This document shows, one piece after another, positions 35,545 through 48,168 of a DNA stretch of 64,000 nucleotides. The notes below the pieces were generated by a model. The model worked only from the letters and a program-made list of their open reading frames with translations, was not told the origin of the DNA and made no database searches. Source of the DNA: Toxonevra muliebris (lineage: Eukaryota; Arthropoda; Insecta; Diptera; Pallopteridae); contig OY829329.1 of assembly GCA_963691655.1 (NCBI GenBank), forward strand, positions 52,553,279 to 52,617,278, written 5' to 3'. How positions within the stretch are numbered: position 1 is the stretch's first letter; each line of letters begins with the position of its first letter. The position numbers and the translations under genes were made by a program.

Positions 35545-35848
35545 TCTACTACTACTATTATGGCACAACAGCCCATGGAGGGCCAAGGTCGAGCTTTTCG
35601 CATCCATTCATGTTGTGTGAGTTATATTTATACACGAATGGAAGGGACCTACAGTTTTATGTCGAATCCGAACGGCAAAGTGAAAAGCTTTTCATAGGCA
35701 TTTTTTACTCTTGGAGGTTTGCCATTGCCAGCCAAGAGGTGGTGCCATGTAGAAAAATTTTTATTTTCTATTTTTGAACCCGAGATATGAACCCGGGCAC
35801 CTCTGCGTAGCAGTCCAACACACTAACCACTAGGCTACAGCGACCACC
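35545..35848 (-). mobile_element. tRNA-derived SINE copy C (best preserved)
   Basis: The head lies at 35848 on the minus strand. A pol III A box TAGCCTAGTGG (35837-35827) matches the consensus exactly, and a B-box-like GGTTCATATCT follows (35793-35783). The body carries CTTTTCACTTTGCCGTTCGG and AAAACTGTAGGTCCCTTCCA. The element ends in GGGCTGTTGTGCC and an ATAATAGTAGTAG tail. Four copies in this window with varied decay show a long-lived family. It lacks a cloverleaf and is not a tRNA gene. Confidence 0.85.
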
Positions 35849-38420
35849 TCTAACTTTTATCACAATCTGAATTTATTCCCCGCCGAAACAACAAAAATCT
35901 CTCTTCTATAAAGTTAATTTTTAAGCCGTCCAGGCCAAAGTGTGTCTCTAGACTCTAACCTAACCTAATTTTTTGATAATTTTTTTATTTGTTAGATGCG
36001 TTTGTTGGCATGGTATACATAAACCCAGAGTGATCATTTTAAACAGAGTTTACTTATTTGGAGCCAAAAAAAACAAAGTGCAAAGGAAGAGCAAAAAATA
36101 GAACATGTTTTCATTAAAAGAGTAAGGTTAATAACCCAGCAGGGGATAGTTACTCTATTTGGGAGGTATTTCCTTGAAGGAGCACTACTTCTAGTATAGA
36201 CTAAACAAAGAAAGAAACAACTCCTCGAAAAACTATCATTATTTTGTTTTGCACAGAATTTTAAAATGTGACAAATTTCAACATCAGAAAAAGCTTCAGA
36301 AAAATATAATTATCTACTTAGATTTGAAGGCTTATGAAATATAAAATTGCTTTTCTGTACCTAGAGCGTCGAGCGTAATACAACTTAAATGCTAAGAAAA
36401 CATTTAAGAAACAGACGACACACTATCAACTAAACTCTTGGCATTCCGAAGTAAACAAACAAGGTTTGCCTGCGTATCTACAGAAAGAAAAAAGTAGAGA
36501 AAATCGCACAAGAGGCTATAAAGAGCAAAGACAACAACAGCAATGCAAGTTAAATGCACTTCAACTGCAGTTTACAATAATGCGGCAACAGCAAGTACAA
36601 CAACAGCAAAAGTAGCAACATTAAAAATACAGCAAACATCGAAAAAGATCAAAGTCGTTTTATTATTTATGAGCCTGACCGAAACCGGTTTAATTGCTAT
36701 GTCTAGGAAGAGAAAAGAATCAATCCAATAAACCAGCAGCCAACGGAGATTGAAGTTCATGCCTAGTAATAAAGTAATAATATAAAAATAAGTAGAAACT
36801 TAGTAGCTTTTTCCAACTTTTTGGCTCAAGCATAAGACTAAAAGAAAAATTGCTATAATACAAAAAAAATTAATATTAATTAGATGATTTCAAGTGAAAA
36901 AAGAAACTAAGAAAAATTACCTTTTCACGTGCTGCACTGCGCTGTTGATAGCCCACAGCCTACAGTCGAAACCCGAAAATAGCTTACTTTAAGTTTCAGT
37001 TCAGTCAGTTCAGTTTTAATTCACAGCTTTCTTTTGTTGCTGTTGTTGCCACTTCTTTTTGGGGCCTTTTGCATTGAACACCGCTGAGTGTATACTATAT
37101 ACATATGTTTATATGTGGGTATGCAGCAAACTGTGCGTGGCTTTGCTTCTTCACTTATGCTCTATAGCAGACTCCACTCTCCCACTCTCACAGGAAATTC
37201 CAAGTGAATCCAAGAAGCGCACCAACAAAAACAGCACACAATTATTCAAACACAAAAACAATAAGAAGAGAAATAATGATTCTTTTTTTTCGCTATTAAC
37301 TCGTATTCTTCTCCTTCCACTATTGCTCCCTTGCAATATCACACACCTCACCACACCACACCTCACCGATCTCTTTTTTTAGGAGGCAATTTTTCACTTT
37401 TCCGTGTACGTACACAAAACACAAATTTTTTCTTATCGCTCGTTTATTTATGTATGCACATACAGGCTGCGCGACTCAAGATTTTTTCGCGTGAAAATCG
37501 TACTTCGCAAAAAACTAACTTTAGAATTTTTTCTTGTTGGATGTTTGGTTGTTTCTGGTGCTGTCGTGGCGGGCAGCGGAATTTTGTATTTATTACAAGT
37601 GCTGCTCCCAATCTTCTCCAAAGTGCTGGCTGCTTGTGTGTTTGCTTGTGTACCTTTGAAATTATTGTGCTTTTCTTAACTTTTACTACTGCACACAATC
37701 TTCTACTGATATGCAGCACACAATACACAACAACACACCTCCACCTTTTTTCTTTTTCTTTACATACACTAATATCTTCTTACTATTTTTCGCGTAAATC
37801 GTCGTAGTTTAAATTATAATTCCTAATTGTGGATCCATTCACAGAGTGATAAAAAAAACAGCGAAAACCAATATAAATTTTCTTCCAACTTTTAACAATA
37901 CACGAAATGTAATTTTATTTAAATATTTTCATTTGCTTGTTCTTTTATTAAGATAACACGATTTTATCACAATTTTTCTCCAATATTTATGGTTTTTTTC
38001 TAATTAATTTTATTTCTTCTTCTTAAACGTAAAATCGCGTTCACTAAACCTCTCAACTTCTCAACCGCAAATGACAACTCACAAGCGAATGACAACCGTA
38101 GGCACTGCCAGATGCGAAGTTTTGTAGAATGAACACATGCATTTGACAGATGAATAGTGAACAGGGCAGCAGGTGTGTGAAGAAAAGAGTAGTAAATACT
38201 AATTGGATATGCATGATAGTTGAAAAGGTAACGAATTAACGCACTTTTAAAATATCTATGGTTTTTGAAGCAGAAAACGGGAAATAAATTATTTTTAAAA
38301 AAAAATTTCATTATGGATCATCAAAACAAAATTTATATGGCCTTTGAAACCAATTTTTAACGATAAATTCAAACGCTCTAAACTTTGATAGATCGAATAT
38401 TCAAAATAAAGTGTGTTCTC
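35849..38420. other. non-coding DNA, possibly with regulatory content at 36.9-38.2 kb
   Basis: CTAACCTAACCTAA near 35956 looks like a retroelement tail. The stretch 36930-38150 is less AT-rich than its surroundings and has TTCAGTCAGTTCAGT near 37003-37018, which resembles a fly initiator. No coding exon, however, could be attached on either strand. The overlapping short frames at 37059-37807 look unconstrained. Confidence 0.3.
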
Positions 38421-38435
38421 ATAACGCCCCTTGTC

Positions 38436-39031
38436 TGAAATGAGCAGGCAGACGAGCTTGCAAGAAAGGGGGCAGCAACCACTTTCGTGGGACCTAAACC
38501 CTTCTGTGGAATAGGAGATAGCGTAATCAGGGAATTACTCAGGCAAGAAGAGAGGAACAAGAGGCCAGAACTCTTTACCAATCTTACGGGACTGAGGCAA
38601 TTCAAAGCGCTTTTTGGTAATTATAATAAGAGTAGATAAGTATTCTGCATTGGTCTCAACAAAAACAGTTTGCGCATATTAGCTGGTATTCTGACTGGGC
38701 ATTGCGGGCTCACAGAACACCTTTGCAAGATAGGGGCTGAGCAAAGCTCAGTTTGTAGGTTTTGTAATGAGGAAGACGAATCATCAGAACATATTTTAGC
38801 TCAATGTGGAGCACTGATCCACAAAAGAAGGAAATGTCTGGGCATGCACCAAGTGCCCAGTACCGAACTGGCATCCATAGATCCGGGCGCAATACTCAAA
38901 TTCTTGAGGGAGACTGGACTGGATGAGGTACTCTAGACAGATTAGACTAGATAGAAAAGAAGGACGTACAATAGATCTTATAGGTTGCGGTACAACGACA
39001 GAAACCTCTATAATACGATACAATACAATAC
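38436..39031 (+). mobile_element. 5'-truncated LINE with 13-bp target duplication
   Basis: The insertion is flanked by AACGCCCCTTGTC at 38423-38435 and again at 39032-39044, a perfect 13-bp duplication. It starts inside the RNase H end and carries the C-terminal segment with CRFCNEEDESSEHILAQC. It ends in a tail of the ATACAATACAATAC type. The variable-length duplication, 5' truncation and short tandem tail are hallmarks of target-primed reverse transcription. Confidence 0.93.
38440..38935 (+). pseudogene. LINE RNase H end and C-terminal segment
   Basis: Translates as [17 protein letters not shown] residues (end of RNase H), then GLNKNSLRILAGILTGHCGL, the Cys/His knuckle and a C-terminus ending ETGLDEVL. 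A stop near 38637 splits the frame. Related to the protein fragments at 14352 and 46700 but a distinct lineage by sequence and tail. Confidence 0.82.
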
Positions 39032-39071
39032 AACGCCCCTTGTCGGATTAGGCAATGGTCTCGTTTCACGG

Positions 39072-39420
39072 GCGCAAAAAGCAGCTGCCAGAGTGATTAA
39101 TCAAAAATCAGTAATTTGTTTTGTGATTAGCTTTGCGTCTTAGAAACGGCATGATGCATTAGTTATAAAATTTTTGAAAATCATTAAATTCTAGTTTCTG
39201 AAATGTTTCAATTTCTCTCTAAAGATAAAATTATGGACGATTTCGAAATTGTGTCAAGCTTGCCAACTGTGAAAGTTTTGAGAAATCATGCTCACCTGAA
39301 AAATTAAAATATTAATATGATTAGAAAAATGGTGTCCAAATGGCAGCTGCTTTGCTAATCAGAAACACTTACCAACGCGTTTCTGACACACTCTGGCAGC
39401 TGCTTTTCGCTTTTTGCGTC
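39072..39420. repeat. 349-bp unit with inverted GCAAAAAGC..GCAGCTGCCAGAGTG ends
   Basis: GCGCAAAAAGCAGCTGCCAG at 39072 faces CTCTGGCAGCTGCTTTTCGC and TTTTTGCG at 39391-39418. The right arm carries seven extra bases. The inner words GATTAGCTTTGCGTCTTAGAA and GCAGCTGCTTTGCTAATCAG form a second inverted set. Probably an old TIR element. It starts 28 bp after the LINE target duplication. Confidence 0.55.
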
Positions 39421-39802
39421 TTAGAAGCGCACCCAACAATTACACTAGCTTACAAATTTTTAAAAAAATTTCTGAACTATGGTATTTGATAATAACTTCT
39501 TATATAAATTCCAAAAGAAAGTGTTTTTACATAATTGTCAATATCTCCGGTTTTTGTTAGTTGATTTTAAAGAACGTTATATTATATTAAAGATAATTGA
39601 ATTTTACATAACACTTTTAAATCAGATTTTTGGTTTAGGAATTGTTTATGAGTTTATTGACAATTTTGCATAATTTTTTAAAAAATTTAAAATTTTTTTT
39701 TGGTTTTACAATGAATTATAAAAAAGGAAAAAAGTTTAGCCAAATTTTTTGTCTAATGTTAAAGCCCAATCTATTTTATCTAGAAAATAAATATATATTT
39801 AA
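39421..39802. other. very AT-rich non-coding DNA
   Basis: Open frames here reflect AT composition. No feature was recognised before the TTAA-flanked element. Confidence 0.35.
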
Positions 39803-40884
39803 GGGGAAATTCCAGTTTAAAATTGGAAACAAATTGGCTTTTTGGAAATTTTTTTTTTAAAAAACTATAATATTTTTTTACGAAATTGCTCTAAGACGTT
39901 ATAAGTATCTTATTGAAGAATAAAAAAAAAATTTGTTTGTTGACCACTTTTAATTCAAGATGGTGGCGGCAGAGGACATCTCCAAAAAAGTAAATTTTAG
40001 GTGGTAGGATGGATTCCGAGCTTCCTAATAAAGACAGAGATTTAAACTAAAAACGATTTTGCTTGCTAGACATCTTTATAAGTGGAACCACAAAAAAGAG
40101 AAACTTTTCCTTTCCCCTTTTTTAGGGTTTTTTGACCTGAAGAAAAAACATATTTTTACATGGAACTTCTGTTAGGAAAATCCAATGTTTGAGGTTCCAC
40201 TAACAACTATAATGATAATAAAAAAAAAGCATTTTGTTTTTTCAAAATCAGTTCAGTAGAACTTGAGATATCAGTTAAAAAACTTAATTTTGAGAAAAAC
40301 GCGTTAAAGTTTCTTTTAATACATTTTTACGTTGAAAAATTGAATGTTTTCAGCTTCTTCTGTTGGCTTGAGCTATGCTAGTTTCGTCGATTTTCAACGC
40401 CCAAAAATATTCTTTTGCGATTCTGATAGAAAAAAGTATGCTGATTACGAATCAGATGTCAGTTTTTCAAAATTGAAAATGGCGGATCCAATATGGCGAT
40501 AGATTTTTTAAAAATTGATCCGATCCCCGAGTTTTCGGGGTCGCTGATTACGAATTTGGCATCCGATTTTAAAAATATTGATCGGATTCACCCATCACTA
40601 GATGGGTTTTGGGGTCACTGATTACAAATTTAATGTCAGATTCGTAATCAGTGACTCTGAAATTTCCTTAATAACGATTGTGATGCTGTTTTCTCGAAAA
40701 ATTCTTTGTCAACGTTGGGCCTCTTTTTTGATACATCAAGGCACAATTATGTGAATAACTTTCGTTTTACTTCGAATTTTTTACTAATATTTTAGAAGAG
40801 TATTTTTTAAACTATAAGAAAACCAAAAAAAAAAAAAAAAGAACAAAAATCTATGATCTTCAAATTTTAATTTGGAATGTCCCC
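39803..40884. mobile_element. 1.08-kb TTAA-flanked TIR element (piggyBac-like, non-autonomous)
   Basis: TTAA stands at 39799-39802 and 40885-40888. Inside, the left end GGGGAAATTCCAGTTTAAAA is matched by the right end, read inward as GGGGACATTCCAAATTAAAA. TTAA duplications with G-rich TIRs are the mark of piggyBac-type integration. No transposase frame was found. The interior has several repeats of GATTACGAAT with neighbouring GGGGTCGCTGATTACGAATT and GGCGGATCCAATATGG words (40435-40670). Confidence 0.72.
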
Positions 40885-40888
40885 TTAA

Positions 40889-41950
40889 ACAAAAGCTTAT
40901 AAATATAAAAATGGCTATTCAGTGATCAGTTTTGCTCTCGGTTTATTTATAAAATAAATTATACTAAATAAAACATTATCTGGGTCATAGTGGTGGTACC
41001 TAACAGACCTTGCTATTCTGAGTACTTCTCACTCTTATTTCTTATTTCACTTTCCATGTGATTTAGTTATAGAAAATCGTAAGCTTTCTTATATGAGTAG
41101 ATCATGTTTAAAGAAAAAATTGAGGTTCAATTGAGGATCATTCATTTCTTGAAGGTTTGCTTATTTCAATTTTTATAATTGAAAACTGCAGTTCCACTTA
41201 AAAATTTCCAATTTTCGATTCTAATGTTGAAAGATTTTTTCTCAAACAAAGCGGCTGAATATGAATTTTGAGTCCGACATTGAAAAAGAACCTGATGACG
41301 TAAACACCACTCCAAATAAATATTTCTTAGTTAGGATTTATTAGTGTTTACTGGGTCTAAACGTACAGTTACAAAATGATTTTATATATCGTGGGCGTTC
41401 AAGTGGAAATTTTTTGATTGGGCTCGTAATAATTAATTTTAATTAGCTTCAAAGCGCATCATCTTTTGTAAAAACTGACTCAGAAATTAAAAAAAAAAGT
41501 ACTTAACGAACTTTGCTTGACCGCATTTTCTTATACTTATACACTTCCTTTTTTATCAAATTCAAATAAAACACCTTCATTTCTATTTATTTAGAATTTT
41601 TTTTATTTTTAAACTACTGCAAAAAAATAAACTTCATAATTTATGTATAACTATAATTTAAATTTTAAAATCATCATCATCAACTAACATCACATCCAAA
41701 ATTTTGATTTTCATTTCATACAGATTTCTAATTTAAGGACTAGTTGTTATGTATTTAGCAGCCTTACTTTTAAACAAACAAAAATTTCAAATAAACCCAA
41801 GTAGCATACAGTCAACGACGTAAAAAAGTTTTCACTTCTTATGACAACTGCATTTTATTATTAATTCGTCAATTCACATGCCGTCTTATTCTCATTTGCA
41901 ATTGTTTTTTTAGTTTTTCATGCAAAATTTTAAAGGAGCGAATAAAGGAT
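40889..41950. other. AT-rich non-coding DNA
   Basis: No gene or mobile element was recognised. Confidence 0.35.
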
Positions 41951-41952
41951 TA

Positions 41953-42124
41953 AGGTTCGATTATGCAAAAGTAACGTAGCGTAACGTAAAAATCTAATGA
42001 AGATATGACTATACGCAACGATGCGAGTCGGTAATCGCTTGCACGCACTTCCTATATCACAGAATCGATACGTGACAGTTGGCAACGTTACGAGACGCTA
42101 TGTTAAGTTTGCATAATTGAGACT
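41953..42124. mobile_element. 172-bp TA-flanked MITE
   Basis: AGGTTCGATTATGCAAAAGT at the left is mirrored by the right end, AGTCTCAATTATGCAAACTT read inward. Both continue AACGTAGCG or AACATAGCG and GTAACG. TA lies just outside at 41951-41952 and 42125-42126. No coding capacity. Confidence 0.68.
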
Positions 42125-42126
42125 TA

Positions 42127-42785
42127 TGAATTGCCCAAATCATTTGGATTATTTTGATAACTTTTAAGGCTGCATTTATATTAGTAACACGTATAATTTT
42201 TAATAATTAATACGAGTAACCATTTGAAAGATTTTTTTCTTTGTTTTAAAAGTGCAATAAAAATGCCAATTAAATGTTTCTTAAAATACGCAGGTGTATA
42301 TTTATTTAATGCTTTATAAAAAAAAAAAAAAAACAAAAGCCAATTTGTATGGACGTTTTCATTATCTCTCTATTTATTGTAGTAATGGTATAATAAGGAT
42401 ATAAATAAATGAACAAAATCGATAATAGAAATGAATATTAAGTAAATTTATCAAACAAAATTAATAATATTTAATAAGTAAGTAACTAACTGAAGTTGTC
42501 ATTTTTCGTGTAGCATTCGCATGTAATAATAAATTCATAGAAAACAAAAGTAAAAATTTCACCAAAAATTATTTTAATTAAATAAAATAAAATTGTAAAT
42601 GTTATAACCATATCGAATCGTTCGTTCGTTCGTTTCCTCCTTTTTGCTGTAATCATTAACTGAAGTAACTATTTTTTTTTGTTTTTTGTTTTTAGTTTTT
42701 AACCAAAGCTTAACATTAATCATTAATTATTAATTAATTATAATTTTAAAATAGCATTATTACTTTCTTTTCAATACATATACTA
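42127..42785. other. region downstream of qtc, AT-rich
   Basis: Likely holds the rest of the qtc 3' untranslated region or its flank. A TCGTTCGTTCGTT run lies near 42617-42632. Nothing else was recognised. Confidence 0.35.
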
Positions 42786-42791
42786 TTTATT
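42786..42791 (-). terminator. candidate qtc polyadenylation signal
   Basis: AATAAA on the minus strand about 95 bases after the qtc stop codon, within AT-rich DNA. AATAAA is frequent by chance here and more distal sites are possible. Confidence 0.35.
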
Positions 42792-42885
42792 ATTGAATAG
42801 ATATATGTATAGTAAGTATATATATTTTTTGTCTCTCTCTCTGATGCTTTCTTTTTTGCTCTTCACTATTTCTGCTACTTCAGCT

Positions 42886-43089
42886 TCACTTTGGCAAGCC
42901 GGCCTTGCTAATGTTCAGCTTCTCGGCTTCAGTAAATTCCAGTATGCTTTCAATTGCCTGCAAATGACCCTGTGAGTTCTCCTTATCAGTGAGAAAATAA
43001 TAAATGGCGCTCTTAAGAAATTGCAGCGTGACTTCGGGATCGACATGAGTGCGTGTCTTTTGTGCATCCAAAAGGCGTCGGTAAATTGT
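42886..43089 (-). CDS. qtc last coding exon, GRIP-like domain (residues 834-900)
   Basis: Acceptor TCAATGCAG before 43089; stop TGA at 42888-42886. Encodes [20 protein letters not shown], then [20 protein letters not shown] and [20 protein letters not shown]. The pattern LKSAI..FL....HL.AI..IL.FT..EK is that of GRIP domains, which target golgins to the trans-Golgi through Arl1. Chemistry at the individual Arl1-contact residues was not tested. Confidence 0.88.
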   Translation of the reverse strand, partial: TIYRRLLDAQKTRTHVDPEVTLQFLKSAIYYFLTDKENSQGHLQAIESILEFTEAEKLNISKAGLPK

Positions 43090-46000
43090 CTGCATTGATT
43101 GGTAGATAAGATTCATGTTGCGAGCAGGTTTGAGGGTGAGGAAGGAAAGTACAAGTTTAGGGCATAAGCGTTTAAAATTAACAAAGAAAAATATTAAGTA
43201 GTATATACTTATATTTAGTAGCAGTAATTATAACAAATGAAAATGTTGGTATTAAAAATTATGAAATCAAAAATTGAATGAAATAAATAAATATTTACAT
43301 TTAAAAAAAAAAACAAAGAAAAAAACATAAAGGGATGTTTGTTTGTATTAAATTGGTTTAAAAACTTAATACAATGTAGTTAAGTAAACCTACAAAAAAA
43401 TGGATTATTGTTGTTATAAACTTTACAATGAACATTTAGAATTAATTGATAACTGAATGTGATTGTAGTATATATCGTTTATGAAAATAATTAAGTTTGT
43501 GTATGATATATGATATTTACTTTTTATTTATGGAATATGGAAAAAACATGCCAACGATAAAACCTAAGTTAAATATATTTAAACCTAAATTATATTAATA
43601 ATTATGTATTATTATATTAAACGCCTGTTATTATTAGATATGATTATTGAACTTTTTTATTTTAACTAACTACAGTCTGTATAAATTCACATACCTTTAT
43701 CCGATTTTCATACACAAATAGTTAATTAAGGTTAAGGTTAACATTTTATTTTAAACCAGCATTAAGTTAGAATATTAAGGATCGAAGATTATAATGACAG
43801 AAAAATATTAGAAGTAATTTCTGTGTAAAAAGATAAACTATTTTTGTTTTTTTAAAGTACATAAAATGTGTAAAAAAAAAATTATAGTTTCTTTATTAGG
43901 TTATCAATTAGTTAAACAAATTTCAGACAAGTAAATCTAGTAATACGACTGCAATACAGATTTTTTTTATTACATATATGTACATACATTGCGCTCGCTT
44001 CATAAGTTAAATTCTATAGACATGTTTTCTATAGTATGATTCTTTGTTTTCGATCCTAACCTGGTATTTATGATTTTTTTTTTAATTTCTTTAAGTAATA
44101 ATCAGAAACCTTTCTCAACCTTATATAAAAAACCGAAAGAAGGAAATTTCTTTTGAAATCAATAATTCATTGCAATTAAGTATGTTCTCTCTCCCTTTGT
44201 GAATATAAACTCTTCTAACTCATTTATACGAGAATTCCTTTACCAAACTATAGTTAGTTGACACTTTACAATTAGAATCCCAATTATACATTTAAGTTAT
44301 TATTGATGCATTGATGAAAAAATACCAAACACCATTAAAAAACATTGCTTCTCCCTATGAGTCAAACGATGATGGCATTCTAACAAAGATGAGACATGGA
44401 CATGGATTTAATGAGAGAGAGTAAAGAGAGCACAACACCGCATCAAAATTAAAAAATTAGTAATTTCATCCAATTAAAAAAAAAATTAATAACTAAAATA
44501 ATAATTTAAATTAAAATTTTTAAATTAATTTTATTTCTGAATAATGAGAAAAATTAAATATATAATTGAAAAAACACAAACTTTACTGCGTGTGTTTTTT
44601 TTTTGATTTTTGATTATTTTCACAAACCTTCCGCGCGCCAAGAACCCACAGTGATATTGCCTCTTTGGCAGTTAGGAGAGCATGATTACTGCCGCATTCA
44701 ATAGTTCTACACTCTGCTGCCTATAAAATATATATTTGGTTTTTGTGGTATTTTTTTTTTTTCTTTGATTTAATTTTTTTTTTTTTAATATCAAATACAA
44801 AGATTTGGAAAAAGTATATTTCGAAAAAGAATATTTTAGAATTATTGCTTGCCAATTATTTACAAAAAAAAAGTATAAAAATTTGCAAAAAACAAAAAAA
44901 AAAAACAAACTATTCTTAAGTGTTAATTAATAAAACTGTTTAATAAAAAAAACAACTACTTAAAAACGGGTGTTTTGAAAAAATAACTACATATTTCTGC
45001 TTAAGAAAGAAATTTAACTTTTAAAATTATTATTAAACATGCAATTCAAAAAAAAAACCATCAAATATATTTTTATTTGTTTTTAATTAAAGTATAGACA
45101 TTTTTCAACCAAGCCTCCTGTTTTTAATCAATTTTTTCCCTCATTTTTTTCGGAAAATTAGAAAATAAAATATTAAATTTTATTTGCTCAATACAGGTGG
45201 AAACCTTATTATTTTTTAATTAAATAATTTAGAGGGATTCACTTCTTTAAAGCGTAAATTTACAGTAACTCCGCGATTAATTTAGGTTTTGTTTGAAACT
45301 TTTTAGTTTATAAAATTAGTTATAAACGTAGTTCAATATATTGAAAATTTTGAAGATAAAATATTTCTACCAATTAACGATAATCGATTTTTCCAAACTA
45401 CGTTTCTTCCCTAATTTTTTTAATTAACGTCGAACTACAGATATACAGAAGAGAATTTCTATAAAAACCGAAAAAGGCACACTGATAAAAACATAGTTAA
45501 AAAAGTTAATATTTTCAATTTATTATAGGATTCTCCCTTCCCTTTCCAGCCCGTCAGAGTTTCAAAAAAATTCCCACAAAAATGTTTAGACCATCAGATC
45601 CCCAGTCTTTTGGAAAGAAAATTTCTATAAAAATTATTCAATTTTGGTTTGCATTAATACATTTCTTCTTATGTATATTATATATATTTTTGGATTTCAA
45701 GGCTTTATCCATTTCTTCCCTTAAACATTTCTCTCTTTACTTAATATTTTTCATATTACGTCAAATTTGGGAGATATTCAGAAAAATTATCATGAAAATC
45801 GATCAGTTTTAACATATACATTTTACATTTTATTCAGGTTTATTATAAAAGAGGGAGAGGGAGTGAAAACGAGTCTCTTTCTCTACCAAGTTCTCGTAAC
45901 TACTATAATATGTATGACAGTAACTCCTTCCGTGGATTAAATAATTAGAAATAAATTAAGGTCAAATGCCTTCAAAAGCTTTAGTATCCTTTCTACCGAT

Positions 46001-48130
46001 AAATGTCTTCCGCTTTACAACTTCTGCCACAACTTTAAAGTCACATCCCCTGAAGAGAATAACTGGGAACAGGTCAGGCCAAAATTTACAGGGGACTATC
46101 ATGTATGGTATACAGATGGCTCCAAGACAAACGAAGGAGTTGGGGCAGGAGTGTACGGAGTTAAACCAAAAAAATATATTTATGCCGGTATGGGCACAGG
46201 TAACTCAGTTTTCCAAGCCGAGGTGCATGCCATCGAGCTCTGCCTAAGGGAGTATGAAAACAGATCTGTGAACAGCAAGAACATTTACATACACCCTGAC
46301 AGCAAAGCAGCTCTTCTTGCACTAACTGCATATAAAATTACCTCCAAACTAGTTTGGGACTGCCTACAGCTCCTAATCTGTCTAGCTTCTCATAACAAAG
46401 TACAACTCATTTGGGTGCCAGGGCATAGAGGACATGTAAACAATGAAATGGCGGACGAACTTGCAAGGAAAGGATCATCCAATGAATTCACTGGACCACG
46501 ACCATTCTGCGGTCTACCATGGAGTTCCGTTAAAATCAGTTTAAAAAATTGGCTGGACAGTAACTCGCTACAATACTGGAGGGAAAACCCCGGTAACAGA
46601 CAAGCTAAATCATTTATGCCAAAGGTCTGTCAACGCAGAACTAAACAACTGCTTAATTTAGGCAGGAACCGAATCCGAATCGCCACAGGGTTCTATACAG
46701 GGCATTGTAGGGTCAAAAAACACCTATCGAACTTGGGTCTAGCACAAGACGATACGTGCCGAATATGTAACGAGGAGGAAGAAACAGCAGAACATATTTT
46801 ATGCCACTGTGAAGATCTAATGAGGACCCCACTTCGTTACTTGGGAAACTCTATCCTACAACCGCAAGACATTGCGGATTGTTCTCCCAAAGAGATATTA
46901 AATTTCCTCAATGGAAATAAACTCATAGGAGAACTATAAACACAATAAATCTTTGAGGTATATCACAATAGGCCCTAGATGGCCGCAGTGATCTGGGAAA
47001 TTATTGCCCACCTCCGTATTAATCTAATCTAATCTAAGGTCAAAGGCCTAAGTAGTTTTTTGGCTTCTTGTAAATATATATACATATATACCTGTTTCAG
47101 TTCAATCCCCAAGTTTGATCACAGATTTGCAGGCTTCTTGGATTGCTAGAAGTTCGGCTTGAAGTTCAAAAGCCAGTAGATGAACTAGCCCGTTTAGAGC
47201 CTCTGTTGCGAATATAGGATAACTCTTGTTGTTACAAAATAAAAACGCTATCGCAATCTCAATAAAAATATATTATTCAGAAAAAATGCAACACTAATTG
47301 AATTGTTTTTGAAAGTTTTTCAAGCTGAAGTTTGTTGCTAGTTATTTACCACGGGGCTTTCATTTTCTCTGAACGGTCTTTATCATGTTACATTTGAACA
47401 AACTTTTCTGCTCCAAATTATAGTGAATTTTTTTAAAATAATTTAAAAATAGCTATAGAATATCAAGAAAATAAAGTCAAGCTTTTTGGACTTAGGGTCA
47501 ACAAAGGGCTGCTGGAACTATTAAGTATACCAAGAAGTTCTTTAAATTATTCTTTAATCAAAAAGATATGTCACTGTATTACACTTTTAGCTTTACCAAT
47601 TTCATAAACAATGTCGGCATGATCGTTAGTGTCGAATTCACTTGACCCCTCGTATGTGGGTTTTCACCACTTTTGGAAGAGACGACAAAAAAGTATAAAA
47701 TGTACATAAAGAATATGTAAAATTTGGTTTTAAATCATTTCAAATAAGAAAAAAATATTTTTGGAATTATTTTTTTTTTATTTTGATTTTATTTTTATAT
47801 ATTGTTCATAGAAATTTATTGCGTTATTGTCTTGTCTTCCAAAAGTGGTGAAAAAGTACTTACGAGGGGTCAATGTATGACCATCGATATATTCCAAATA
47901 AAATTATAACTCGATACGATCAACAATATCGACATTATTTTAGTTTGTAAGTTAAGCTGTATATTATTTTAATTAAAAGAAATGAATCCCTACAATTTAT
48001 TTAATAATATTGAATAAAAGAAAATGCATTAAAAAATGCAAAAAAAAATAAATTAAACAAACAAATGAAGATGAAAAAAACAAAAAAAATTGAAGCATTT
48101 AAACATAAAAAATAACGAAATGAAACACGA

Positions 48131-48168
<38 letters not shown>

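Noticed and set aside
35545..35848. tRNA gene on the minus strand
   Set aside because: Pol III boxes are present but there is no cloverleaf, and the unit recurs with a shared body and tail, so it is a SINE.
37059..37807. Several overlapping frames of 90-158 codons on both strands
   Set aside because: Low-complexity Cys/Leu/Ser-rich translations in conflicting frames, with no splice partners or recognisable domain.
36930..38150. Promoter or 5' exon candidate with TTCAGTCAGTTCAGT
   Set aside because: Composition and an initiator-like word are suggestive, but no coding exon could be linked on either strand.
38000..38311. 103-codon minus-strand frame
   Set aside because: No domain, no splice context, AT-driven composition at its N-terminal end.
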